Below are positions 11,061-22,424 of a stretch of 64,000 bases of DNA, piece by piece. The DNA comes from Cunninghamia lanceolata. Its lineage: Eukaryota > Streptophyta > Pinopsida > Cupressales > Cupressaceae. Where the stretch lies: contig BSBN01000039.1 in NCBI GenBank assembly GCA_027924645.1, forward strand, positions 21,054,001 through 21,118,000, in the 5' to 3' direction. The position numbers were made by a program, and so were the translations under genes. A model generated the notes under the pieces. The model saw only the letters and a list, made by a program, of their open reading frames with translations, was not told the DNA's origin and ran no database searches. The first letter of the stretch is position 1. Each line of letters opens with the position of its first letter.

Positions 11061-11410
11061 ATCTCCCCCTTTGCCATTGATGGCAACCAAAAAGAAATAA
11101 ACTCTGAATGTTCACTTTTTGTACCTCTACCTGAACTGTTACACAACTTCTAAAATTTCTACCCATTTAACATCAATGGCAAAGGGATGTAACAAGCCTC
11201 TTTCCTTCATGATGTGATTCTTTCTATTTTATGTGAAGATCCCCTGTCTGTTGAGCTCCCCCATTTTGTTATTCTTCTTCTTTTACTATATCTCTCCCCA
11301 TGTCTGCATCAGACTTGCTAATCTATATTATCTTCTATCTACCTGCTCCCCCCTGAGAAGTAGTCACTATCCAACTAGGGATGAAGGATATGTCTTAAGC
11401 TACTCCCCCT
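11061..11410 (-). promoter_or_regulatory. Polypurine tract array of element A
   Basis: On the minus strand GGCAAAGGGGGAGAT abuts the LTR at 11061-11075. More purine tracts follow on the 5' side: AAATGGGGGAGCTC near 11252-11266, CAGGGGGGAGCAGG near 11344-11358, and CCAGGGGGAGTA at 11400-11412. Multiple such tracts are a Sirevirus trait. The stretch is otherwise non-coding. Confidence 0.7.
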
Positions 11411-11429
11411 GGATAGATGCTTCAACATA

Positions 11430-12750
11430 AGATTTTACTGATTCAATGAGAATGATATCACTCCCAACTTCTACCTTGAGTACTTAAATATCTCTTTGGG
11501 AAGGGGTTTTGTAAAAATATCTACAATCTGATCCTTTGTGGTGACATACTCCAACTTTACCTCCTAATCTGAAACCTTTTCTCTTAAGAAGTGATACTTA
11601 ATGGATATGTTCTTGGTTCTAGAGTGCATCACTAAATTCTTTGATATGTTGATTGCACTTGTATTATCACACAAAATAGGAATGGGCTCATCATATATTA
11701 TGTTGATATCCTTCAACATCTACTTCATCCATAAAACTTGAGTAAAACAAGATACTGCAGCTATGTATTATGCTTTTGTTATTGACAGAGAGACTGACTC
11801 TTGCTTCTTGCTTAACCATGAAACCAATCTATCATTTAAGAAGAACGCTCCACCACTTGTGCTTCTCCCATCATCAATGTTGTCAGCCCAATCTACATCT
11901 GTATATGTAGTCAGAGAGAAGTCATTTCCCTTCTCATACCACAATCCATAGTCCAATATGCTCTTCAAGTATCTAAAAATCCTTTTAACAGCCTTTACAT
12001 GTGTCTCTTTTGGATTGGCCTGAAACCTAGCCACCATACAAACTGCTTGCATAATATCTAGTCTAGATGCAGTCAAGTATAATAAGCTTCCTAGATCATG
12101 GACCTATAAAGAGTCTGATCAGCTTGAAGTGACTCATCATCCTTGCTAAGATGATAACCTGTTACCATAGGTGTACTTACTGGTTTCCAATCATCCATAC
12201 CAAACTTTTTCAACATCTCCTTGACATACTTAGCTTGTGAAATAAAGATACCCTTTTCTAATTGAGAAATTTGGAGTCCAAGAAAGAATCAGAGTTCACC
12301 TTTCATAGACATCTCAAACTCCCTCTTCATCTCTTCTGCAAACTTCCTGCACATACCATCATTGCCACAAAAGATAATATCGTCAACATATACAACTACT
12401 ATCAATGTGTGCTCACCTTATGCCTTGATGTAGAGATTGTTATCTGCAACACCTTTCTTGAAGCCTTGTTTGTGTAAGTACTTGTCTAACCTTGCATACC
12501 ATGCCCTAGGGGCTTGTTTGAGACCATATAAGGCCTTTCTAAGTCTGCATACCAAATTCTAATCTTCTAATAGCTGAAATCCTTCAGGTCGCTCTATGTA
12601 AACTTCTTCTTCTAGATCACCATTCAAGAAGGCAGATTTGACATCCATTTGATATACCTTGAAGTCTTTATGAACTGCAAATGAAAGAAACATTCTAATT
12701 GCTTCCAATCTTTCCACAAGGACAAATGTCTCCTCAAAATCAGTGCCTTC
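11430..12750 (-). pseudogene. Element A reverse transcriptase (C-terminal part) and RNase H
   Basis: From the B insertion leftwards the minus strand gives [17 protein letters not shown], then [16 protein letters not shown], then LRKALYGLKQAPRAWY. The RT catalytic box YVDD is intact at 12379-12390. The RNase H part has DVDW.DNIDDGRSTSG, SLSITKAEY-like, and LCDNTSAINISKN. Its end, DIFTKPLPKE, lies near 11490. Several in-frame stops, for example after QLLED and before FFLGLQ, make it dead despite the intact YVDD. The N-terminal RT continues at 36391 beyond element B, with ccttc duplicated (12746-12750 and 36386-36390). A second copy is at 27340-29024. Confidence 0.88.
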
Positions 12751-13476
12751 TGTTGGGAATTAAGGTGTCTCAACCTTGGTAATTCCTTGTATTATTTCAT
12801 TGTATTTATTTATTTATTGCCTATTGTATAATTTGGATGCAAATCCTATGTTGTCATATTGTGGGAGTTGGCACAGTGATGTGTCATCCTACATGGCATA
12901 TGACCACATGTAATTTTGCCCTCACATGAGGAGATAGGCATCCCACTTAGTGGTAGGAATATTTTTCCATGTGTCAGCATCTTGGAATGTGTGTAAGGGA
13001 ATATTGATCGAAACGATCATGATAGATTCCTATGACAAAGTTATGGCATGTAAGAGTTGGAAATAGAAGATCCTATGACATGTATGGATATGTGTCAAGA
13101 AGAATCTTTGAAAAAGGCATCTTTGGGCCCCCCAAGGTGGACTATGACATGTTGTAAGAGAATATGTTATTTATAGCCTGTATATGATAGATTCTCTTAT
13201 AGCTATAAGTTATGACAGCTATGACAGATTCTATGATGGTTGTAAGAGTCGTAAGAGCATCTGTCATAGCCCATTTTGGAAATAGGTGACCTCCTTGGGA
13301 TGGGGTGACTTGACATGTTTAAGGGACATCCTATAGTGTTGGACAAGTGTCCATAGGCATGGGTTTTGGGTCATGAGGCCATGTTGGATGCCCATCTCAA
13401 TGTGGAGCCATTTTTGACTTGTATTTTTTTTATAAATAGGTGCTTTGGAGAGGTGATGCATTATGTGATTAATAGG
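12751..13476 (+). repeat. Copia B 5' LTR, left part
   Basis: Starts TGTTGGGAATTAAGG and matches 35329 onward. It is interrupted at 13476 by the T LTR; the rest is at 30805-31140. A copy is at 29025-29750 (also 726 bp). Confidence 0.9.
13431..13440 (+). promoter_or_regulatory. TATA box in copia B LTR
   Basis: TATAAATAGG, matched at 36009-36018 in the 3' LTR and with one change in the duplicated copy near 29705. It is the likely core promoter of B. Confidence 0.6.
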
Positions 13477-14530
13477 TGTATACGCCTAAAAATGACACGA
13501 TTCATCCTAAATAAATATTCTAAATATTTATTTCCCTTCTGAATTCCTCCTACCATTCTAAACAAATATCCTAAATATTTATTCCATTCTTCTACCAATT
13601 AAATAAATATTCTAAATTTATTTAAGCGGTTCACTATTCCATAATTAAATAAAATCAATTTATTTAATTAAATTCCCTAAATTCTTCTAATGTCTCACAT
13701 GATTAAATAATCCTAAATTATTTAATTAAACCAAATTCCTCTATCCTAAGTTCTAATTCCAAAAATCCACCTCACCGGGTTGCACATGTAATTAAATATA
13801 TTAAATATTTAATTACCTATTTTCCCCCTCACCCACATGTCCTATTTCTTCTCAAATCAAAAGTTATTTAACTAATCAATTAGAAGTGTTAACTAACTAG
13901 TCAATTGAGTTAATCCATCAATCAATTCAGTCAATTCCATAATTCATTCTTCCAACTGACTAATCAAGTTTGTTAACTGATCAGTTAAAGGAGTTAACTC
14001 TCCAATCAATGTTGTCAAATCCCCTCTTTCATGATGGAGCTAAGACACTTGTCATATTCCTACTGGTTGCACATTCCTCAACCATTCTCAGCCATTGATC
14101 TTCATATCTCCTCTCAACCATTGATTCTCATTCTTCTAAGTCTATAAAAGAAACCTCATCCTCCCATTCTATTCATCCAGGTTATTTGTATTGTTACTCT
14201 ACAGAATTCTACCCGCATGCCTTTGGCACCCCCAATACAATCTACTTGAGATCACCCTTTGCTTTGAAGCCTCTCTTCACAACATTATTTATCAATATAG
14301 CCATTTACTACCGACATCCTACAAACACAGCTAAAAGAGTGCACTCACTGAGGGCCTACTTCATCAGCAAAAGACGGTTGTAATAGGCGAACAATAGAAG
14401 CTTTGATTCAAGGAAGGTTTGCACTGTATTATTCATTGCTTAATTTCATTCAATCTCTCTTGATTTCATTATTCTATTGATGTTTGGGTTTGTTATTATT
14501 CAATTGATTAAAAAGCATTTTACCCTAACA
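13477..14530 (+). repeat. Element T 5' LTR
   Basis: 1054 bp, TGTATACGCC...ACCCTAACA. It has the same length as the solo LTR at 29751-30804. Between 13500 and 13830 it is very AT-rich, with palindrome-like runs of the aattaaat type. By eye the two LTRs differ at about 20 sites, very unevenly placed. Confidence 0.9.
14141..14150 (+). promoter_or_regulatory. TATA box in element T LTR
   Basis: TCTATAAAAG, kept unchanged at 30415-30424 in the solo LTR. It lies about 390 bases before the LTR end, a sensible U3/R promoter position. Confidence 0.65.
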
Positions 14531-14534
14531 TTTT

Positions 14535-14552
14535 TGGCGCCCACCGTGGGGC
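14535..14552 (+). promoter_or_regulatory. Primer binding site of element T
   Basis: TGGCGCCCACCGTGGGGC begins four bases after the LTR end. The TGGCGCC start is the common primer-site core of plant Tat and Athila gypsy elements. Confidence 0.75.
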
Positions 14553-14639
14553 CTTTGCCCCTTTATTTCATCAAAATCTGAGCTTTTTTGAAGGCAGGTT
14601 CCGTACAGGTCACACACAAGCTACTTCAATGCATTTGAA

Positions 14640-14940
14640 CATTTATGCAGCACATATACCCATTTCTGTAGTGCTTCTATTATTTCTGCGCATCTGTGCA
14701 TTCTTGGTGCACTTTTGCACACTGTTACGGTGCTTTTGTTATTCTTGCACATCTGTTCATTTTTGCTGCTCATGTGTACATTGTTACTGTGCATTTGTCA
14801 TTCCTGCGCATCTATTCATTATTACTGCGTATTTGTACACTGTTACAATGCATTTGTCATTTCTGCACTTCTGTGTATTCTTGTTGCGCTTTTACACACT
14901 GTTACTGCACATTTGTTCTTGATGTGCTTCTGTTGACTAT
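14640..14940 (+). repeat. 59-bp tandem repeats in element T leader
   Basis: About five units with an exact 59-bp step: the core actgttac/attgttac begins at 14721, 14780, 14839 and 14898, with a weaker unit near 14662. Each unit has two halves containing tgcgcat or tgcacat. Related half-units recur at 16170-16350. Confidence 0.75.
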
Positions 14941-15230
14941 CTCTACACATTTAGTCACTAAAGCTGTGCATCTATAATAAACAATGGTTTTAGTACTTTT
15001 CTAGTAAAGTTTGCTAACGCTAACCTTTTCGCAGGTGTTCTCTGGAGCTGTTTTGTAGGATAGGTTCAGGGTTAGTTCCATATAGCTGCATTCTGATAGT
15101 TCACACTTCATTTTCTAAGGGATAGTAAAACTGATATTCATTCAAATCCTCACCTAGCTCTAACTAGGAAAGAAGTAACTAGATCATTTGTTTCTTGCAT
15201 TGCAACACTTTCCAAGTTATTGCTATCTGG

Positions 15231-15510
15231 GATTAAAACTAAACTCACCATTGATTTCTGGGTTAAAATTGAACTATTGCTATCTCATTAGACCAAAACT
15301 TCAAAGTTAACTATTTCATGCTACGAGGATTAAAACTGAACTCACCATTGATTTCTGGGTTAAAATTGAACTACTGCTATCTTGTTGGACCAAAACTTCA
15401 AAGTTAACTATTTTGTGCTACGAGGATTAAAACTAAACTCACCATTGATTTCTTGGGTTAAAACTGAACCAATGCTATCTTGCTAAAATCATTTCAAAGT
15501 TCTGTGCTTG
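15231..15510 (+). repeat. 97-bp tandem repeats in element T leader
   Basis: Units start with gattaaaact at 15231, 15328 and 15425, an exact 97-bp step. The third unit is more divergent after about 60 bases. Confidence 0.8.
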
Positions 15511-16169
15511 CCCGAGTAGATTAGCCCATTTAGTGTTTCTACTTTTAAATAGGTTGGATTAATCAGTGTCTTCTGTGCTTGACAAATGACAATAGGCTTA
15601 TGCTCTCCCCTTTATTGGGTGATCAGAGTGCCAGACTTGTTATTCCATTTGTTTAACCTTTAAGAGGGGCCTACCCTTGGATGCACGCTTGTCCAAGTGG
15701 GAACAACCCTGAGTGGAAACAGGCTAGAAGCCAAGCCCTACTAATCCACTTAAAATAAAAGTGTTTGATGTGAAAACTTCTTGCAACAAGTGCTGCTATG
15801 TTACACCAACGGCCAACCTCCCTCAAAACTCTCTAAGGTGCAACCCTTTGAGGCTGGGACTCCACAACAGAGAGTAGTGCCGCCGCATGTGTAACCACTT
15901 GAACAGTTGTTCGCATTAAAAAACCCCTTGTTCTAGTGGCCAAAAACCCTTGTAATCCATTTCTAGCCTAGGATCTTTGTGCTTGCTTTTGTTCAGTTTA
16001 GTCCAAAATAGAGTCAAAAAAACCACAAAAACAATGAAAAACTATAAAATATTCTTTGTGCTTGCTGTGTTTTATTGCTGTTAATTCATAAAATCAGATC
16101 AAGAAGGCCTTTTTCCAGCCAAAAATACCAAAAGCAACAGAAAACTCCAAAATTTTGCCAAAAAAACCA

Positions 16170-16350
16170 AAGCTGTGCATATACCCATTGATGCTGCGCA
16201 TTTGTGTCAACTTGTTACGCATACGTGTAGACTTGCTACGCATATGAACATTGTTACTACGCATTTGTACTTTACCAGTGCTGTGCATTTACTATGACTT
16301 CCTGCGCATATATTCATTTCTGCTGCGCATTTGTTTCTGTGCATACACGA
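16170..16350 (+). repeat. Second TGCGCAT-type repeat block of element T leader
   Basis: Irregular units of about 30 bases with gctgcgcatttg, gttacgcata, gctacgcata and ctgcgcatat. They resemble half-units of the 59-bp array 1.3 kb upstream. Confidence 0.55.
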
Positions 16351-16825
16351 CCGTGAGCACTTGCACTATTTTTGAGGAAATATTTTTACCTATTTGGAGC
16401 ACCCATTTCATCCTAGCTTCACTTTCTAAGATCAGATTCAACCTTGCAGTCAGTCTTCATCCGTTTCACCCAAAGTGTCTCTCTTCCATCAATCACCCAT
16501 TCACCTCCTGTCAAAGTGTAAGTCAATCTATTCCATACCAATTCGACATAGATCCCTTTTTCGTATCATTAGTGAGTTCATGTAAGCCTAGTAGGTCACA
16601 GTACCTTTGCTAGTAGTCTTGTTGAATGACTAGTCCCTACACAATAAGACAGGTATCGACTACCCTTACTAGTGGCTACCGTCTTGTGTCAACCGTCTTA
16701 TTGAAGTCATTGAGCGAGAGAATCCTTTGTCCAAACCTTGTTTTAGGTATCCTATTCACAACAGTCTCAGTCGGCACCTTGCCAAAATTTCTAATCCTAG
16801 TCCACTCCATCCCACGTCACCTTGC

Positions 16826-18453
16826 ATGGTCCTTACTCGATCTCAGTACAAAAAGCAAATAGAAATGGCTGGCTCATCCAATCGCATCGTCACACCACAT
16901 GATAGTGACGAAGAAATTTCTCATGAAGAATATGAAGCGCACATCCAAGATAGAAAATTCCAACACCTAATAGAGAAGGTGCTCCTAGAAGACCCCCATA
17001 AATACTTCCATCATCTTGCTAGTCTCAGAATTAAACTCCCCGCAGACTTGGATATAAGTACAATCAGGGACAATGTAGATAATGATCATGAGAGGGGTAC
17101 AAATGACACAGTCCCGCATGCAAATGATAGAGGAAAGAAACCCATGGATCGAAATGCTCCCATGGAAGAAATGAGGAAGCAACTTGAGAGCTTCAACAAC
17201 AAATATCCAACCTTAAGACCGGTACAAGTACCAAGAACTACTCCTTGGAAGATATAGCTCCGTACCCCTTTGACAAAAGTCTGGACATGAGACCATTCCC
17301 CTACAGGTTCGAGGTTCCAAAGTTTGACAAATACAAAGGAAAAGGGGACCTTAGAGATCATATTAGGGAATTCAATGCAGCATGTTTAGAAGTAGCTCAC
17401 AATGAGACTTACTTGATGAGACTATTCCCAAGATCTTTAGGTGGTCAAGCTATGGAGTGGTTCTCGTGTCTCCCACCAAGAATCAGAACTTTTGATGAAC
17501 TTGTCAACAAATTTATCATGCACTTCTCTTACAACATCAAACATGAGGTATCTATGCTAGATCTATGCAACACCAAACAAAAGAGTGGTGAGTCATTCGC
17601 CACCTTCTTATAATGATGGAGACAACTAGCTAGTAAGTGTTCTTATGATATGCCTGAGAAGCAGCTATTGGAGATGTTTGTCCATAACCTGAACACTGAT
17701 CTTAGCTATCAAATACAGATACAATGCCCTACAACATTCTCAAAAGTCATTGAAATGGGCTTATTCATCGAAAAGGCTATGATCACTAAAGGAGATATCA
17801 AGCTATACAAGGACACACCTACCTCCAATTACACAACAGATAAATCAAAGTTTTGGACCAAGAACAAGAATGTGGTCAACGATGGGGTAGTGGATGCCAA
17901 GGCGGCAGCTCCCAAGCAACAACCCATATTCATTCTCAAGGGAGAAACAAACAATGGTACACTCAACAAACCACCCTCTCAGGAGCCCAGACCTTGGTTC
18001 AGTTCAAATCCAAGGAGAAAATTCACACCATTGGGTGAGTCTCAAGAGTCTACACTAAGGAAGTTGTTGGCTAACAACAAAATTTCTCTACCGCCAACAA
18101 GTGATTACGAGCCTATAGTCAAACCTCCCTACTGGAAGGACACAGACTATTGTGAATATCATCAAGGAAGGGGGCATACAACTAACAATTGCATCCGCCT
18201 CAAAAATGTCATACAAGATGTACTAGATCAGAACCAGGGAGGGACACAACAGCATACCTTTAATGAATCTCATGTGGCCTATAGGGATCCACTTCTGAAT
18301 CACAACAGGCTGTATAACAACAACAACAATAGCCACAACAACAACAACAACAATAGCTACAACAACAACAGCTACAACAACAACGACAACAAAAACAATA
18401 ATCGCAACCGGCCAAATTAGAACAGTGGGACTAGTAATGCCAACTATGCAAGT
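16826..18453 (+). pseudogene. Element T Gag
   Basis: I choose the ATG at 16826 (MVLTRSQYKK), a start typical of this lineage, in frame with the gag domain upstream of a frameshift near 17250. The gag core follows: RFEVPKFDKYKGKGDLRDHI, then LGGQAMEWFSCLPP, then FIMHFSYNIK. Double stops TAA-TGA lie at 17611-17616. The frame continues with MPEKQLLEMFVHNL, then a nucleic-acid-binding knuckle of CHHC form (CEYHQGRGHTTNNC, about 18150-18195). An Asn-rich run encoded by aac repeats covers 18319-18410, and a TAG is at 18418-18420. Gag would form the particle that packages the RNA. One frameshift and three stops make this copy dead. Confidence 0.85.
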
Positions 18454-19332
18454 GTGCCATTTGACTACACCATAAACTACATTTTCGAGCAAATCCCACA
18501 GGTCAATGTCATCTCACCCAACCAACAACCAGGACTTAATAGAACTGGTTGTAGTATAATTACCCGCAGTGGTAAAGTCACACTCAATACCGCCCCTCCA
18601 AGGTCATCACAGTCCCCATCCAACTTTTGTCAATACAATGTCATCGACCAATTACAGAAAACTCCGGCTCACATTTCTATATTGGAGCTATTGTGTCTAT
18701 CTCCTTCTCATAAGGAGATTCTTAAGAAAGCCCAAGTGGAAAACACTGTCCCCACTAACTTGGCCCAAGAGAAGTTCCAAACCATGGTAGGCAATCTAAC
18801 ATCCTCCAACTCCATATCGTTTACTGAGCAAGATGACCTCTCTGTATCCCAACCTCATAACACCCCTCAACATATCGTTGCCTTCATCGACAAACACCGC
18901 ATCAAGAGGGTCCTCATTGATGGGGGTGCTGGTTTAAATATTTGCACATTAAAGCTAGTCCTTGCACTGGGGTTCTCCGAACAGGCAGTTGATCCAAGGA
19001 GGAAAATTACCATCAAAGCATATGACAAGGAAGAAAGAACCACAAAGGGAATAGTTGTCCTACCCATTTAAGTGGGACCAGTAATAAAAGATGTGGTGTG
19101 TCAAGTCCTTGATCGAGAGCTCACTTATAATATCCTACTCGGGAGACCATGGATTCATGCCATGAAGGTTGTCCCCTCAACCTATCATCAATGCATTAAA
19201 TTCCTGCATAATGGCAAGCAAATCACCATTCAAGGCGACCCTAACCCCTACCAACACTGCAATTCTTTCCGTGCAAAACCCAAGTGTGTCATACCCAACA
19301 ATAGAGCATACATTTCCCCTACCCCGCAATAG
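18454..19332 (+). pseudogene. Element T aspartic protease
   Basis: Same frame as Gag. The active-site motif VLIDGGAGLNIC is at about 18910-18945; Tat-type elements commonly have D-G-G rather than [15 protein letters not shown] near 19130-19160 is the second hallmark block. A TAA at 19069-19071 splits the domain and a TAG follows at 19330-19332. The enzyme would cut the polyprotein. Confidence 0.85.
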
Positions 19333-20727
19333 GACCATACCGCTGAAGCTTCCTCCTCAAGACCCAAAGCATAGAAAGTTACCATAAAAGAAACTGGAGT
19401 GGGAGAGTACTCAATTGAGCACAGTCTCAATCTTGCCAAATTGCCCTTGTCTCCTAGATCTTTTGGCAAACCCAAACATTTTCCAAAGCTATCTGCTCCT
19501 CTTGTAGCCCTTGCAACTCCCTTTGTAAAATGGGGGACCTTATCTAATGAAACAGAGGAGAGAGATCTCCTACAATGTCTTTATGTTGAAGTAGAGAACA
19601 CAATGCAAGATCCGCCTAGACTCCCAACAGAACTCTATGGGCAAGGTGAGACTATTCTGCACAGGATGGGGTACGAAGGACAAGGCCCCATCGGCATCAG
19701 AAAAGAAGGAATCATTGAACCTATTCAACCTTCTTCATCCTCATCGGCTAGAAACACAAGTGGCCTAGGATACAAAGGCAAGGGCAAAGCTAAGGAAAAT
19801 GTTTGCCTTGTAGAAATAATCCAAACACTCCAAGTGGACAGCGACACAGATTCAAATGAGTATGAGTGGGATGAGCTAACAGTGCACTCCTACAATGACA
19901 AAGAGGTCGACACCATCCAAACTCTTAGCCCCTAATGTGAGGGACAAACACAATGGAACAGACCACTAGAGTCTGATTTGCCCATCCCTGAGATTATGGC
20001 TTTTGAGGAAAGTTTAAATTCCATTGCAATAAACAACTTGGAGGAAAGTACCACCCTGAACACTACCCCCGCCAATGCTCCTAACATTTCCATTCACACC
20101 ATCAATGAATCAGGTCTATCATCTGACTCCCTTCCCCTCTTGCACCCTAAGCTTATTGACTGGGATCTGCAAGGAACTCCCCAACTAGATATGTTCCAAA
20201 ACGACAATGCTTACATTGATTATATGGAACTTAGGGACCACTTACCCAAGGGAGATCATAAAGCTGGTTTTGCTATTAAACTGAATATCGTGGCTTACTT
20301 CAGGGAGGGTGCCAAGCCTTCCAGTCACAAAAATATCAAGATCAAAAATGGATCTGACAGTGAAAACTACCTTGCGGCAGTGTCAGATCCTAAAATAGTA
20401 AAAAGAAAGGACGCATCCGAAGGTGAAAACCCAACTGTGGCACCTGACGATGGAAAGCTTGACACTCTCCCTAGTGATATGTACCAGGAAAGGTCACAAA
20501 TTGTTGTGGAACCGACAGAGACCGTGAATATTGGAACAGAAGAATAGCCCAAGATTATCCACTTTGCCAAATCTCTTACACCACCAGAGAAAACTAGGTT
20601 TGTACCGTTCTTTAAGAAGAAGAGAGGCAGCTTTTCTTGGTCATATGTAGACATGCCAGGTTTAGACCCAAACTTAATTCTACATCATCTACCATTGGAC
20701 CCATGAGTAAAACCAGTAAAGCAGAAG
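19333..20727 (+). pseudogene. Element T linker with G-patch-like domain
   Basis: Same frame, between protease and RT. At about 19640-19790 there is a G-patch-like segment with regularly placed glycines: ILHRMGYEGQGPIG, then SGLGYKGKGK after a Ser-rich spacer. G-patches bind nucleic acid and also follow protease in some animal retroviruses. Downstream, 19978-20547 is acidic and low in motifs. The stretch just before RT (SLTPPEKTRFVPFFKKKRG, GLDPNLILHHLPLDP) is typical of Tat elements. Stops are at 19933-19935, 20545-20547 and near 20704. Confidence 0.65.
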
Positions 20728-21977
20728 TTGAGAAAGATGCATCCTCACATAGCACTTTTGGTCAAAGAAGAACTCAAGAAATTGCTGGATGTAGAGTTCA
20801 TCAGAGCCATAGATTACCCAGAATGGATATCCAACATTGTGCCAGTGTCTAAACCAGATGGCCGAGTTCGACTATGCAATGATTTTCGAGACTTAAACAA
20901 AGCATGCCGCAAGGATGATTTTCCATTGCCAAACATCGATATCATAGTCGACCTAACTGCAGGACATACAATGCTATCACTCATGAACGGATTCTCAGGG
21001 TATAATCAAATCAAAATAGCACCAGAGGACCAACACAAGACAGCTTTTACTTGCCCATGGGGTACCTTTTGCTGGAATGTCATGCCATTTGGGCTGAAAA
21101 ACATAGGTGCTACATATCAGCGAGCTATGACAACTATATTTCATGACATGATGCATGTAACAATGGAGGACTATGTCGACGACATCCTAGCAAAATCTCT
21201 CACAAGAGACTCACACCTAGATGTGCTATAAAAAGTCTTTCGAAGATTGGACCAATTGCAAGTCAAACTGAACCCAAAGAAATGTGTGTTTGGGGTAACA
21301 TCAGGCAAGCTGCTAAGCTTCATCATGTCAGCAAATGGAATAGAGGTAGACCTGGCCAAGGTCAAAGCTATAATGGACATGCCACTGCCCAAGACTCTAA
21401 CTCAGTTGAGTCCCTACAGGGCAAGCTGTAGGCCATCCGCAGATTCATATCATAGCTGACAGACAAGTGCCAACCTTTCAGCCATCTCCTACATAAGAAC
21501 ATTCCATTTAGGTGGGATGAGTGGTGTGAAGAGGCATTCAACAAGCTAAAGGAGTACCTTATGAATCCACCCATTCTCATGCCTCCGATCCAAGGAAAAC
21601 CTCTAATTCCTTACATATTTGCTACACCTACTACTCTTGGAGCTCTTCTAGCACAGCAAGATTATGAGAACAAGGAAAGAGTTGTATACTACATCAGTCG
21701 AACCTTAGTGGGCTACGAGTTGCAATACTCACAAGTAGAAAGATCATGTCTCGCGGTAGTTTTTGCTTCACAAAAACTCTGACATTACATGCTTGCACAT
21801 CCAGTAAAACTCATTGCAAAAATTGACCCACTGAAGTATCTCCTCAGTAAAGCAGCTCTCACAGGTCGCCTCGCAAAGTGGGTAATGCTTCTCAGTGAGT
21901 ATGACATCAAATATGTGGACAGAAAAGCCATCAAGGGACAAATCATAGCTGACCAACTAGCAGATGTACCGTTATAA
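20728..21977 (+). pseudogene. Element T reverse transcriptase and RNase H
   Basis: RT blocks run in order: PVSKPDGRVRLCNDFRDLNK, FPLPNID, YNQIKIAPEDQHKTAF, MPFGLKN-GATYQR, and the catalytic YVDD (21172-21183), which is intact. A TAA at 21229-21231 and a frameshift near 21405 follow. The first RNase H then begins (ILMPPIQGKPLIPYIFATP, VVYYISRTLVGYELQYS, AKWVMLLSEYDIKYVD). A TGA at 21780-21782 and a TAA at 21975-21977 break it. It would copy the element RNA into DNA in the particle. Confidence 0.9.
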
Positions 21978-22424
21978 GACAGCAATCCCATGCAGTTTGA
22001 ATTTCCAGACGAATCCTTATTTAATGTGTCAACATCTTCCTGGAAACTCTACTTTGACAGGTCTTACACAAACCATGGATCGGGGACAGGTATCTTGTTT
22101 ATAACTCCTCAAGGTGACACAATTCTGAAGTCTTATCGTTTGTTATTTCCATGCACCAATAACATAGCGGAATATGAAGCCTTCGTAATTGGTCTCAAGA
22201 TGGCAACTAAGTGGAAAATCCAAGAACTACATGTCTACGGTGATTCTCAACTTATAATCAATCAGGTCAATGATGAGTATCAAACCAAAGATGAAAAGAT
22301 CATCCCATACAAACGGATGGTCGACGACTTCAAAGAGCACTTTGGGACCATCTCCTTTGAGCAAATACCTAGGATCGAGAACAAAGCAACAAATGCAATG
22401 GCAACCATTGCCTCTCTTTGAGAA
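21978..22424 (+). pseudogene. Element T second (archaeal-type) RNase H
   Basis: This domain follows the normal RNase H directly and is open from 21978 to 22421. Catalytic positions look right: D in LYFDRSYTN, E in NNIAEYEAFVIGL, and D in VYGDSQLIINQV. The end has IPRIENKATNAMATIASL. An extra RNase H after the usual one is the defining trait of Tat-lineage plant gypsy elements. The Arg after the first Asp (YFDR, where Gly is usual) is odd. Confidence 0.85.

Larger units (their letters stand above)
9014..13476. repeat. First copy of the duplicated C/A/B segment
   Basis: This stretch recurs at 25292-29750 with a nearly constant offset of 16,274-16,279 bases. It covers the end of the C LTR, part of the A LTR, A's RNase H and RT, and the start of the B LTR. 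By eye the two copies differ at about 3 to 4 bases per hundred (10 differences in the last 276 bases). It is the left part of a 16,278-bp tandem duplication unit that ended at 25291. Confidence 0.9.
14553..16825 (+). other. Element T long leader, non-coding
   Basis: 2.3 kb between the primer site and gag. It holds the 59-bp array (14640-14940), the 97-bp array (15231-15510) and a second block of TGCGCAT-type repeats (16170-16350). The sequence from 15510 to 16080 is unique and non-coding. Open frames over the first array only reflect its regular period. Confidence 0.7.

Noticed and set aside
14629..14977. Three overlapping plus-strand open frames with Cys/Leu-rich repeats
   Set aside because: They lie on the 59-bp array. 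All three frames stay open because the unit lacks stops, which is an effect of the repeat and not a gene.
14640..15510. Regular repeats considered as a CRISPR array
   Set aside because: Units are contiguous and similar along their whole length, with no unique spacers, and the setting is a plant retrotransposon.
18223..18492. Minus-strand frame rich in Val and Ile
   Set aside because: It is the reverse of the Asn codon run (aac repeats) in element T Gag.
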